Made by a program: the position numbers and the translations under genes
Shown: positions 34,440 to 46,119 of the stretch, in pieces
How the letters are laid out: the number at the start of each line of letters is the position of its first letter
Numbering within the stretch: position 1 is the first letter of the stretch
NCBI GenBank assembly: GCA_940337035.1
Contig: CALNHX010002707.1
Location: 62,001 to 126,000 of the forward strand
DNA length: 64,000 nt
Source of the DNA: Agriotes lineatus
Taxonomy: Eukaryota; Arthropoda; Insecta; Coleoptera; Elateridae
Direction: 5' to 3'
Notes under the pieces: model-generated
The model's input: the letters and a program-made list of their open reading frames with translations, nothing else
What the model was told of the DNA's origin: nothing
The model's database searches: none

Positions 34440-36455
34440 CGTGAAGATCTGAAGAAATCTCGGAAGGTGACGTTTTAAAATCAAATAAAACACAATATCA
34501 AAACGATATACACCAGAGACTAATACCAATAAACAGACTAGAACAAATGGATATAACGATTATAAAAACTATAAGAACCTCAAACAAGACAATATGTTCA
34601 CGTATGAACAATCATAGAGATTCGAAATTAAGTTCTAACACGTTAAAACTATTAGAGACAAGAAGAAACAGATCAGATAGAACATCAGTTTTAAAGAACT
34701 CAACAAAATGGTAAGAAAAGAAATCCAAAAAGATAAAAGACATCACAACACAAAGCTTATACAAGAAACCATAAATGATAATCGTAAAACGAAAATATTA
34801 CATTCAAAACTATCTAAGGGAAAAACGAAGATGACAAAATTAAGAGATGAAAACAATGTGATAGTCCAAGATAAAAAAGACATTATTAACACCCTGGAGA
34901 GGTTCTATAAGAAATTATACTCATCCAATATAACACAACCACAAACACAAACACCCACAAAGAAGATCATTCTGAATATAGGATCAGATGAAATACCGGA
35001 GATTACGGAAAATGAAATAGATATAACACTACGGCAAAGGAAGAATAACAGATGTCCGGGAGAAGACCAAATAACGACTGAAATGTTGAAACTAGGAGGG
35101 AAATCCATGAAAGAAGCAATCAAAATCCTGCTAAATAAATGCCTTTATTACGGAAATATTCCACTGGAATGGTGCAGTTCAGAAGTTATACTTATCTTCA
35201 AAAAGGGGGACAATATGAACGTAGAAAATTATCGACCAATATCTCTTTTGTCGCACCTATATAAATTGTTCACAAAAATAATAACGAATCGCTTGACGAC
35301 AAAGTTGGATTTCTATCAGCCAGTAGAACAGGCTGGCTTTAGACGAGGGTTCAGTACAATAGACCACATATATACTATACGTACTTTGATAGAGAAATGC
35401 ACAGAGTATAATATTCCAATACACCTAGCTTTCATCGACTTTCAGAAGGCGCTTGACTCCGTCGAAATTTGGTCAGTTCTAAACTCTTTAGAAAACGCAA
35501 GAGTAGATTCCAGATATATACAAATAATAGAAAACATCTACAAACAGGCATCCATGCACATTAAGGTAGATGACACTGCCAGTAAAATACCTCTAGAAAG
35601 AGGAGTAAGACAAGGCGATTCTATATCGCTCAAATTGTTTACCTTGGCTCTTGAGGATGTTTTCAAGACATTACAATGGGATGAAAAAGGCATTAACGTT
35701 GATGGCTACCGACAACATAAACGAATTAACTGAAATGGTGCAACAACTAAACCAAGTAGCCTCAAATATTGGCCTAAAAATGAATTACGACAAGAAAAAA
35801 GTAATGACAACTGAAGATGCCAATGTAGACATAGACAATAATTATGTTGAATGTGTCAAGGAGTACGTCTATCTCTGTCACATTATAAAATTAGGGAAAG
35901 AGAACCAACATGCCGAAATTACCAGAAGGGCTAGACTTGCGTGGGCGGCTTACGGAAAGCTGGGATACATTCTTAAGAACAATAAAATTCCCATAAATTT
36001 AAGAAAAAAGTGTATGACATGTGTCTTGCCAGTCAATACATACGGAATAGAAACGATAAGCCTAATTATAGCCTACGCCAAAAAACTCAAAACTACACAA
36101 AGGGCTATGGAACGAAGCATGCTTAGTATCTCACTCTGAGATAAAATTAGAAACGAGGACATTAGACGAAAAACAAGAATCTCTGATATAGTCGAGAAAA
36201 TTGCTGAAATAAAGTGGCAGTGGGCTGGTCATGTGGCTAGACAGAACAAAGACAGATGGGTATACAAAATTACAGAATTGCGGCCAAGACAAACAAAAAG
36301 AAGTGTGGGACGCCCCCAAAAAAGGTGGGTAGACGATATTAGAAGTGTGGCAAGTAAACGGTGGATGAACATTGCACAAGACAGGGAAAGATGGAAGAAA
36401 ATGGAAGACACCTACGTTCAACAGTGGACTGATAATGGTTGAAAAAGAAGAAGAG
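34440..36455 (+). mobile_element. RTE-like LINE, 5'-truncated
   Basis: The copy begins inside ORF2, downstream of the endonuclease: a linker reads DSKLSSNTLKLLETRRNRSD at about 34620-34680. It runs through the complete fingers and palm to the end of the protein near 36442. It finishes in TGAAAAAGAAGAAGAGAA, a short GAA-type tail expected of RTE elements. 5' truncation is usual for target-primed integration. No target duplication was identified. Confidence 0.85.
34708..36442 (+). pseudogene. RTE-like reverse transcriptase, YADD deleted
   Basis: The first frame (34708-35733) contains RFYKKLYSS, RCPGEDQITTEML, VILIFKKGDNMNVENYRPIS, HLAFIDFQKALDSVEIW (motif A, with ALDSV for AFDSV) and ERGVRQGDSISLKLF (motif B). 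It reaches KGINVDG at about 35705, where the protein should continue into the L(R)FADD motif C. Instead it joins in another frame to TDNINELTEMVQQLNQVA, motif D and the thumb (35708-36139). About 16-18 residues, including both catalytic aspartates, are missing. After a stop at 36137 the tail continues (WQWAGHVARQNKDRW, RSVGRPQKRWVDDI). An upstream frameshift near 34690 separates the linker. It cannot encode an active enzyme. Confidence 0.9.
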
Positions 36456-37019
36456 AATGCAGATCAAATATCACCTGCGCTTTTCAGTTAAGTCACTGAT
36501 ATAAATATTTGCAGCGTTTTGAATTGTGCATGACTTGAATACTTAAACCATTAATATTTGGCATTTCTATTTTCCTTTTATTGAATACTAAACATTATAG
36601 ATGCCATTGAATTGCGGGAACTGCGGGAATTGAGTTCGCCTTCTGCGAATGGCTCAGGTTGGTTTTTCCTTTAAATTCTTTAATGCGCCCTGCGCGCACT
36701 ATAGGGCGGTTAGACGCCATACAAAATTGTAAACGTTAGATGGTGTTATCGTAAGCAAGTTATGTCCCTTCGTCTTGTATGCCAGTGTAGTGTCACTAAC
36801 CAGATTTTGCGCTAACCTGTTCAAGATATTCGTATAACTTGAACAGGCTATTGTCGCGCAGTAAATATTTTGATAATTGTCCATAATGGTCCAGAAAGCG
36901 CACCTGGATAGCCATGGGTTGCTCATTTCCTTTAAATGCCTTGTGATTTCGGTCTCCTGCGGAAGCGGCAACCATAGATGTAAATCACACTGACATAAGT
37001 TAGAGCTCATTCGTCTAGT

Positions 37020-37310
37020 TAGCATTCGGCTAATGGGCGCTAGATGCGATAAGCATCCGTACTGCACGGTTTTACAGTGCGGTGCACCTAAAGATTATTC
37101 CTCAACAAGATACTCTACTAGATGCCATGACGGAGCACCGCGAGGACCGCAAAACCCCTGTAAGTACTGTGTACCCAAAAACTTACTGCTTAATGTCTTA
37201 ATGTTTTTTTACTCTTTTGCATGCCTGTTTTTGGAATTTTGTAGGCCGCTAATCGCCTTGCTTCCCCGATGTCGTTACGGAATTTTTGGTGAGTATGTAT
37301 GAGGACCGAT
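37020..37310 (+). repeat. Unnamed dispersed repeat C, copy 2
   Basis: Homologous to 33000-33260 (see that entry). Here an acceptor-like CGGTTTTACAG ends near 37066, and CCCCT|GTAAGTACTG lies near 37159, so a 93-bp exon-like block is framed by splice-like signals. A second acceptor-like GGAATTTTGTAG occurs near 37243. The plus frame from about 37033 reads RCDKHPY, then CGAPKDY and RCHDGAPRG. Function unknown. Confidence 0.5.
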
Positions 37311-39366
37311 CTAAATCCAGGAAAAAATATATTAGCTCCGAACCCGAATCTAGTGCCTACAACAGTTAGTAGCTCTCTTCACATTTCTATTCCGTGTAGT
37401 ACATCATCATTTCATCATTTAATACTTTTGCTATCCAACGCACTTTCCTATGTATTCATATATATGTAGATGCTCACAGGCGGCAATTTTCTTACCCAAA
37501 TACCGAATACTACACATACTTTAGTTACAGAAATTAGCTTAACCGTGCCTACCACGTGCAGTATACCATGTATATAAATTTAAAACAAAATCCGTTTTCT
37601 TTGTCCAGTTCACGGCTACCCAATTTTATTTACGTTGTTTTGTGTGAATACGTATGAGCACAGCTGTGGGGACCGGATGAATAATGAAGTGTTTGCGAGT
37701 ACAACCTGCAAAATTGCTATTTCCACAACATAGGCCAATGTAGATTCGCATCAATTTTATGTCTTCCTCGCCATAATTCCTTCTCGACAACTGTGCACTT
37801 ACGCATAAATCTTAATGGAAAAACAAGGTAACAGAAATTAACGGTAAACAACAATTTCCTAGACCATAAAACGGAATTATCGCTTTAACAACACGCCGCG
37901 GCACGCAAGCTGTCCGAATTGACGTCATTCTAGTTTTGCAAAACGCTATTTAAATTTCATGCAGAATCGTACCAGGTTTATGTATCCACCGGCGCTCGAT
38001 GCGGTGAGTTAAGATTAATAATAACCTTTAGAATAAAAGCTACGCCGATACGAGCTAACAATAATGGCTTACAAATCGCAAAGGAAATTAATATTTTCAT
38101 AACCTTTCCGTGGCACGCAAGATTTGTGACGTCACTGCACTGATGACGTTTTCCGAATCTAGATATACCAAGTTCCCAAGTTAATTGAAGTTAAAAAAAG
38201 ACGTTAGCAATTCTCAAACTCACCACCAATCGATAATTTCCTGCATTACGATATATTCGATTTGACTTACCTGGAACAAAAGAAAAGATTAGTAAGGTGT
38301 TTGGAACTGTCTATATATTATTTTTTAAGTAGTAAGTGATAAAATTACGCAATTATACTTAAAAACGACGCTTGCTGTTTGAAATTTGTTTCTTTACAGT
38401 TGCAAATGTGTTATCTCGATGATATAAGCACTAAAGCGTCTCCTGAAATGTGTACGTTAAAATCCTTCAAAAGGATGACCCGCATCACGTTTGGACCTTA
38501 GTAAACATAAAAAGTTGGCATGCTGGCCCACATCTGTTACAAACAAATAAACCTGTCCAGAATTTTGAGGAATGCATAAAAACAGTATATTTGTAAATCA
38601 GTAGTCGCCAAGATTGCGAAAAATGGGCAGAATATTTAAATGAAAGTATTGCATTTAAAGCTTTCCTTTTGTGGAACGTTTAAAATATAATAGTCGTTGG
38701 TGTTATCGGCCTTGCCATTACGTTGCCTCTGCTGCAGCGTCGGCCTCTTTTCTATGGTTTAACCATTAAATCCAAAGCCGTATTGTGAGGATCGCGTATT
38801 TACAAACATTTTTTATTTAGGCTATTTTCAATTTCAGGAAAGACAATAAAAACTCGTATTTTATAGGTAGATGTATTTGTATGCATTGTAGTAGTAAAAA
38901 ATTATAGATCTTAAACGAAAGCTTTCGTTTGATTGGAATAGGTTGTAAGCCGACACTTTTTGTAGCTGTTAAGAATGCGGCTTAGGCGGATTTGGGAAAC
39001 AAATAGCCCAACAGCCAAGTAAGTTAATTTAGAATTTATTAGGTTGGGATTTCAACCAAAGGAACACGTGTTGAGGGCAGTTCAAATCCGTGGGAAACCC
39101 CAATTTAAAACTTGATTGGAGAAGAATTAAACAGTCGTGGGTTTTGGAAGGGCAACTAGCAATTAACGCATTGCCGCTCTGGCAACAAAATTTAGAATTT
39201 TTGTCATTGGCTGGACACTCCGCGACCCGGAATGGAGGAGTTTTCGTAAGTTGTATAAAACGCATCTGAATAGGACTGCAGGGGAGAAGAAAGCGAAGTC
39301 TGGTGCATGTGGTAGTTCCATACGTAATGCGGAGAACTACTGCAACAGCTTATAACTTATTTAACT
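37311..39366. other. Intergenic DNA, nothing recognised
   Basis: AT-rich; no supported frames, repeats or RNA genes. Confidence 0.5.
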
Positions 39367-39560
39367 CTTACTTCACTAGGTAGAGCGCAGCCCGACATTG
39401 CAGGGGTTTCCCTGTTAGTACGGCGGCGTGAGTATCAATTCTTTGCCTTTCTTACTTCACTAGGTACAGCGTAGCCCGACATCGCAGGGTTTTCCCTGTT
39501 AGTACGGCGGCGTGGGTATCATTTGCCTCTCTTTTACTTCACCTAACACTGGCCGACACC
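39367..39560 (+). repeat. 84-bp tandem repeat, 2.3 units
   Basis: CTTACTTCACTAGGTA starts at 39367 and 39451. Both units contain CCCGACAT(T/C)GCAGGG and TTTCCCTGTTAGTACGGCGG. A third, shorter unit starts near 39534 and keeps CACTGGCCGACACCGCAG. Confidence 0.9.
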
Positions 39561-40059
39561 GCAGTAACCAGACTCAGACTGGCAACCAGCCTTTCTTGCC
39601 GCTAGGCGAGCTACCAACAACCGTCCGACGTCATTTTCATACTTCGGAACACCGCAGTAATTGTAAAAGTATGTAATACATTTACACTTGGTCCTAATAA
39701 AGAATAGTAGATCTCCATGACGTTGTTTTCTTTCGGTGTGAGAACCGAAGGCATCCAACTCCTATACGACCTGAGTAAAGTTAGCCCAAGTACCACCGTT
39801 TAGGTTAACCATCTGTAACCCCGCCGAAACACGCCGCCATAACCAGGAAACATACACAATGTAGGTATAAACACAAATTAAAGACAAACAGGGTGTGCAC
39901 CGTTACAGTATTGGGGAATTGTAGTGGAGTCGGCACAAAATTTGTGTGGCCGTTTCTGTGAATATATTCTGAAGTTCATATCTTCACTGCTTCGCCTTAC
40001 TGTGAGGTCCTGTTGTTGTATCTTGTACCATGGTTTAATTATATAAACTGGTGCCGTGA

Positions 40060-40345
40060 TCAGGATAACTACACCCCACTAATATTCTCTCTTCGCCAAT
40101 CTTCAGCCACCCAATGTATTCTGTTTTCGGTGGGGAAACTTCTGGCAGCAGTTTCTGCTGGTTGATTTTCTAACATGGTCCATCCATCGTCTCTGGGATC
40201 TGCTTGTTGCGACTTCTCGTGGTCGCCACTGTACTACTAGTGTCCATCTATCTTTGTCTTGTCCAGCTAGATGTTCCTTCTATCCCTTGCCATTTTAATA
40301 TCGCTACGTGCTTCATTACATCCATCACTTTTTGAATTTAGCGGG
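40060..40345 (-). pseudogene. RTE-like LINE C-terminal tail, fragment 1
   Basis: The minus strand reads VMDVMKHVAILKWQ, then (after a frame change) LAGQDKDRWTLVVQWRPRE, RSQRRWMDHVRKSTSRN. It matches the RTE tail VxDVxxRIAxLKWQWAGHLARQDKDRWTxxVxxWRPRxxxRxxGRPxxRWxDDIRKxAGRNW. Downstream it degrades to a run of stops. This is only the last 80 or so residues of ORF2. Confidence 0.8.
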
Positions 40346-40359
40346 CATTTCGATGTTGG

Positions 40360-40830
40360 GCCTTCCTCTTAATTTACCATTTGGAACAATCTCTACCTAA
40401 CCATCTCCAGTTATTTCCAGCCGATTCTCTAATTTCGTCATCCCCTCCTTTACAAGGTCTGTCCTTTTGTCCTATGTTCGTCAATCCCAATTGGTTGATT
40501 TCTTCCCCCATATATTATCTTCAAATTTTGCAAAGGGTTCTGTGTATTTCCACTATCCACACATTTTTACTGTGTCCACAGTTCTAATTTGTTTCTAACT
40601 TCTAGTTTAGCACTATCGCTAATCAGCTATTTACCCTTGAATCACTCTCAGTTTGTGTATTTATTACACTTTTGGTTAAAGTCCATCTCCACGATCCGTA
40701 GGACGGTGTCGAGTGTTCACAAGAGATTCTTGCTCCTAAGTAGATTACTTCCATCAGTTATTTAGACCTCTTTATCACTCAATCTTAATATTTTCCTTAG
40801 TTGCCTTTAGACAAAATGTTCTTTTTCAAA
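40360..40830 (-). pseudogene. RTE-like LINE C-terminal part, fragment 2
   Basis: On the minus strand: MEVIYLGARISCE (the Y/FKYLG motif E region), a gap, TPSYGSWRWTLTKSVINTQT (TYGSETWTLTK), many stops, then DDEIRESAGNNWRWLGRD followed by CSKW. The order is right for an RTE tail, but the GHxAR block is unreadable. It lies directly upstream, in the same orientation, of a second separate tail (40060-40345), so two partial copies are arranged head to tail. Confidence 0.65.
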
Positions 40831-43800
40831 TAATTACTCTACGGTCCCATTTTTCTGCTTGCGGTGCTCATTAGTAACGCTAAACGCTCGCAAAGGCGGA
40901 AGTACAAAAAATTAATAATAATCTTGCAACACTTCAATGCTGTGAATACCCAAAATAGTCCGTAACCAATAGCGTTCAACAGACCTGTTGAGCTGTTAAC
41001 ACTAAAATGGTCAAAACTAAAAGATCCACCAATTTGATGGTTCAACAGTTCGTGAATCACAACTTCATTGAAGGAAGATATCTCAAAAATATATTTATCG
41101 CATGTAGGCTCTTTGATAAGCTGTAACGTGTTATAGAAAGAAAGACATTAAGTGCGCAATTAAGGTGATATGAATTACCGATGAGTGCAGACAAATAACA
41201 TAAGAGGGCAGTTCCTCGTAGAGCAATAAAATATCGAATTTATGATATTCAACAAGGTACGTAAAAATTGAGGCGAACTCAATACCAAAGCCACGACGTG
41301 TATACGTAGCGTTCATAGCGCAGCGTATGTATTTTACTTTCAAATGTAAGCTTAACCCACAAAAAATCAAAGGCAAAGTATGTAGAAAATACACATATAA
41401 ACCACTAATACATCAATAAATGGTAAATCCGGCATAAACAAGAAAATTTAAATATCGGCAGTACATAAACTTATACAGATACAGCAACCACTCAATTACA
41501 AATCCCTCGTAAAGGGAGAGACGCCAGGTTCCCGAAAATTTTAATGGTCTGTTTTACGAGTTTACGGATTGAAAAACATAACCAAACCCATAAGCTGCTT
41601 TACCACCATAGTGGGACGAAATAACTCTGCAAACCTAACCGTCGAAGAAAGATGATACGCAAAATCCAACACAACATGTGTGATAAACGAAAACAGTACG
41701 CAGCATCCCAATGAAATAAGGAGAATGAACTGAAGTAAAGACAGCCTGACTATTAAAATCAGCTACCGGTATCCAACCTTAATAAATAGACTAACAATCC
41801 CTAACGGAATATGAGCAACATCCAACTTCAAAAAGTCAAAGCAGACACTTAAATTGCCAGATCTAATTAATAAAATAACGCTTTCAAAAAGGCCTAACAA
41901 AACCAGGAAACAACATAACCTGGAAAAAAGAATGCAAGAATCCAAATCAAACGTATCACTGCAACTAAACTAAACTCGTTTACCGTGGCAGATAAAACCA
42001 CCCATATCCTTTAAATTCGCATAACAATTAAGTAGGTTTTAGGAAAAAAACTAAGGTGATTTACACTAGGGCTAACGTTAGGAAATATAGCAAAAATATA
42101 TGCCTCCCTCAAAATGAACGTAACATATTGTAATGGAAGATAGACGGTCGGCCTTACCTTTTGGCGAAAGTTATATTAGTTATTTTGCCGGCTGGTAACT
42201 ATCGGCCTAATTGGGCTAGCTCGCCGCGAGGGTCGCAGGGTTCCAGCTATGCTAAAAGAGAATACAAAAAAAAAGGAGTGGGCGCCAGGTCCTAGTCTCA
42301 GATCCAATTCCTCGTGCCGGACCTTACACAAGGTCGAAGATAAAAACCAGCAAGTCAAAAATAAACAAATCAACCAATGAATAGATCACAGCTTTATTCT
42401 AAATATATTGGTACGTACTATAGTGCAATGCTAACATAAACTAAATATATATAGATCACAGCAGGCAATATTCTTAGCAACACCAAAGAAAACACACAGT
42501 ATGCGACATGCAATAATAAATATCAATACAAATACAAATATAAATATCGAGCAAATAGTGGCAGTGACTATGACCTGAGAATGGGCTAACCCATTAAGAC
42601 ATTGCGCGGTTAAAAACGGAGCGTAGCGAGTATTAAATAAATTAAATTAAAAAAAAATAAATTAATTAATCCCTGTGAGGCAGGATATAGCAGGGCCAGG
42701 TTATGCAAGCGCTCAGCTGATGTGAAACCCCGAATATCAGCTCGGTAAGATCCTAAAGTAATTAATCCAAAATTTCTAATGTCAAAAACTACGAGGTTAT
42801 ATGGCCATATAGTGCACAGAGCAGTTTTATTAATGGAAATACATCAGATGCATAAATGAACGCTAAAGCAATCGCTTGAATAAACCTTCGGCAAACTTGT
42901 ACCTACGTAAACTCGCAAATAAATTACAATAACGCGGAGAAATCGCGAACGCCGCAAACAGAGTTCCGACAAGATAATTAACGGGCTCACGCGACTCCCA
43001 AGTAAAGCACTCGGCTACCGAAATCGGTTCTCTAGCCACGACACGCTAACAAAAAAATGACGTCAGACCTCAGCGACCGACATGCAAATGGCGTCGAGAT
43101 AAACCCGAAGATATCGAGCAAACAGTAGGCAGCATGCGGTAAGTACTGCCTTAAAACTGAAGTAACTAAACGAAAGGTCTAACATACGATTTGCAGGGGA
43201 GCTCGATGGGTCGCGGCAGCCGACAAATCCCCAGTCTGCAGCGGAACCACCGAAGCAGGGCTCTAGTAAGTTAATCTGACGTTAGTTTCCCAGGTTGCAC
43301 ATAAATGCAAGTAGGGCAGCAGCACGAGAGTTAATTGAACTGTAAATTCGTAGGTTCCACGGAGAAGCCGTGGCTCGGGGCCAATTAAAAACCGAAGGCT
43401 ACTACGGGATTGAGCCGCAGAACTATTTTCGCAAAACTCAGGTAAGCTCGATTAAGGATTCAGTAAAGACCAGTAGCCTGCACAAAATGGGCGCTCGAAA
43501 TTTGTAATAGCCCTATCATAATAACACATTAAAATTATACAAAAAAAACATGCCCTAACATCTAACTCGACAAAGCATTGCTAGGCCAAGAATATCATAC
43601 ATGCCCTAACTGTTAACGAGACGAGATTCTAATAACTAACTATGGAATACACCAGGCACAAATAGCTATATCAGTTTCTTGCCTGTAGTAAAAACATGTC
43701 AGCTTCTAACCTGGCGTGCGGAGGCCGGGGACGACAGAAGCGATGGAGGTTACGGCAAACGCAGCGAGAGGCCCAGCGGACCTAGGGAGCGGTGATTGTA

Positions 43801-44598
43801 TCACAGGTGAGTGCAGTGCTACCCCTCCAGCGTAGCTACCAGGGAATTTGTCGAGCTCCTTGACAATTCGATGGTTACAGGGGCCGAAATCGACGGTTTG
43901 GGAGGCCCGCAGAGTGCCGTCGAACAAGGAATGCTAAGCCTCTTCAGGGGGAAGTTCAACCTCTCGCAGGAAGCGTCCGAACTCTCCCAAGGTCGTAGCC
44001 GACAGGAAATGGATCCCACAGGGAATGAGTGGCATCCGGCAGTAAATCCAGTCCCACAGTAAATCGAAGTCCACAGTAAATGGCTATAACGCACAACGCC
44101 CAAATAAGTCCCAAATAAGAAGAAACTGGCCTTATCTTACCTCACGCTGGAATTGAGCCAGAAGAAAGGGCAGAAGCAATGCTGACCTCAAACGAATCCG
44201 CAAAAGCGAAAGGACGTAAGTACAACCAAATCAAATACGAACGTCTTAAGGGCACATGTGCTTTTTCAGATCCTCCGAAAAATCAAGACGGAGCTGAGCT
44301 ATACTAATTAGCTCAAAAATTTAAGCACACGGCCGAGGCACTAGCAGCCTGCACCAAGTTTAAAATGGGAAAGACCTCAAAAATTCCACCAGCTTCCAGT
44401 TATCAAAACTTTCCAAAATTTTTGGGCCAGTAGATGCGAAAAAAAACAGCCTGAAAAATTTGACTGCAAGGAGTGATATCCTTTATCTAGCAACAAAATA
44501 GAATAGTGCAGAATAATTTGTAGCAGGGGTTGCCTAAACGCCATATACAAATATCTGTAGGAATATGACCAAAATAAATTTACTTAGTAGAATATGGG
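40831..44598. other. Long stretch without a supported gene
   Basis: 40850-42120 is A-rich on the plus strand, with hydrophobic short frames on the minus strand (for example 41131-41394 and 41763-41945). I considered a mitochondrial insert but matched no mitochondrial protein. 42180-43680 is unremarkable. 43690-44080 is GC-richer and open in several frames. At 43743 an ATG opens 21 codons (MEVTANAARGPADLG...) ending at ACAG|GTGAGT, which would suit a small first exon. No continuation exon was identified. Confidence 0.35.
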
Positions 44599-45456
44599 CG
44601 GTGCCGGCAAATTCACCGCCAACAATTCACCGTCAACAATTCACCGCCAACAGTTCACCGAAACACAATTCACCGCCACGACAATTCATCGCGGCAGCAG
44701 TTCACCGCTAGTATAATTCACCGCGACAAAAACTTAATTTATTTGTGAAGAATTTAAAAATTTAGAAACATACCAAAAATTTAGTTGAACTTGTTTCATT
44801 TAGTTATATAAAATAAAAATTAAAACATTTTATTAAAAAACTTTAATAAAAACCAGCAAATAATACAATTTAGAACATGTTGATATAGGAACATTATCAA
44901 ATTTATATAGAAATATATGGAGTAAACTAGAATAATTCACCGCGACAAAAACTTAATCTATTTGTGAAGAATTTAAAAATTTAGAAACACCAAAAATTTA
45001 GTTGAACTTGTTTCATTTAGTTATATAAAATAAAAATTAAAACATTTTATTAAAAAACTTTAATAAAAACCAGCAAATAATACAATTTAGAACATCTTGA
45101 TATAGGAACATTATCAAATTTATATGGAAATATATGGAGTAAACTAGAATAATTCACCGCGACAAAAACTTAATTTATTTGTGAAGAATTTAAAAATTAG
45201 AAACATACCAAAAATTTAGTTGAACTTTTACTGGAAGTTATTTTTACAAACTACTTAATCCATTTTCAAGGAATCGAGGACATCAAGTTTAATTTTAAAA
45301 AATAATTCGTTTTTGTTGCGGTGAATAATGGCGGTGAATTATTGCGGCGGTTAATTTTTGTTGCGGTGAATTGTGGTGGCGGTGAATTGCATTCCGGTGA
45401 ACTGCTGGCGGTGAATTGCTGACGGTGAATTGTTGGCGGTGAATTTTCCTAGACCC
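44599..45456. mobile_element. Foldback element, family D, with 9-bp TSD
   Basis: The left arm (44599-44730) is a run of units such as AATTCACCGCCAAC, AGTTCACCG and AATTCATCGC. The right arm (about 45310-45456) is the same run inverted (GGCGGTGAATTG, GGTGAACTG). The 9 bases GAATATGGG occur immediately outside both ends (44590-44598 and 45457-45465), giving a perfect target duplication. A 9-bp duplication is known for Drosophila FB elements. Between the arms are 2.4 direct copies of a 218-bp AT-rich unit. There is no coding capacity. Arms of many short repeats fit a foldback element. Confidence 0.9.
44713..45235 (+). repeat. 218-bp direct repeats inside foldback D
   Basis: Units begin at 44713, 44932 and 45149 with ATAATTCACCGCGACAAAAA. 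The first two are nearly identical over their whole length (219 and 217 bp). The third stops after about 85 bp at TTTAGTTGAACTT. Near-identity suggests recent duplication. Confidence 0.9.
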
Positions 45457-45779
45457 GAATATGGGTAATTATTCGAAGAGTTGCTTACCAAACTGCTTGA
45501 TATTTATAGGCAAATAATTAAAAATAAGATACAGCTAAATATACCTAGTTTAAAGCTTGCAAAAATTGACAAAAGCCAACCATAAATATTCAAGTTCAGA
45601 ATTCAGCTAGCGAAAGTTCAATGCTACGGGGGGCACTCCAAAAGTATCGTAACAATATGTTCCAACATTATTCTTAATTCTTCTTTGCGAAGAAAGTGAC
45701 ATCGTCCTCGAATCTCATATTCGTCAATATTTTTCCACTGATTTCTCTTTCTGAGTTCTTCCAATAAATCTTTCTAAAT

Positions 45780-46110
45780 ATATCCTCCTGTACACAGTAA
45801 TATATCTTGTGCGACAAAAGGCTCTCTGATGAAACTGAAGACTGGAGCCCGTGTTGTTGCCTTTGAATTCTTATATATTTGCTCCATTAGTCGGTTGTAT
45901 TTATCTTGTACGTCTTGTTATCTACGAGCACTAAATAAGAGGTTGGTGTTCCAACTGTGTCAAAGGCTGCTTTATAATCCGCACAGGCTACTAAATAAAT
46001 ACACTGTCTTCCTGAACGTATTGCTTTACTATAACATGGTTCACCGTTTGTAGGTGGTCGATTGGGGTATTCCCCTTTACGAAAACTAATTTTTCTATAG
46101 TTTCTTCGTT
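45780..46110 (-). pseudogene. RTE-like reverse transcriptase palm fragment
   Basis: The minus strand reads FVKGNTPIDHLQTVNHVI, then LVACADYKAAFDTVGTPT and, after a shift, DKYNRLMEQIYKNSKATT. These match the RTE block GFRKGxSTIDHLxTVxxxIEK...YVAFVDYKKAFDTVxxxx...YIRLxxxIYKNSKA, around catalytic motif A. It lies downstream, on the same strand, of an RTE 3' end, so it belongs to a different copy. Confidence 0.7.
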
Positions 46111-46119
46111 ACAGATTTG

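Noticed and set aside
41131..42120. Possible mitochondrial insert, suggested by hydrophobic minus-strand frames
   Set aside because: Translations under standard and invertebrate mitochondrial codes matched no ND, COX, ATP or cytochrome b motif I know.
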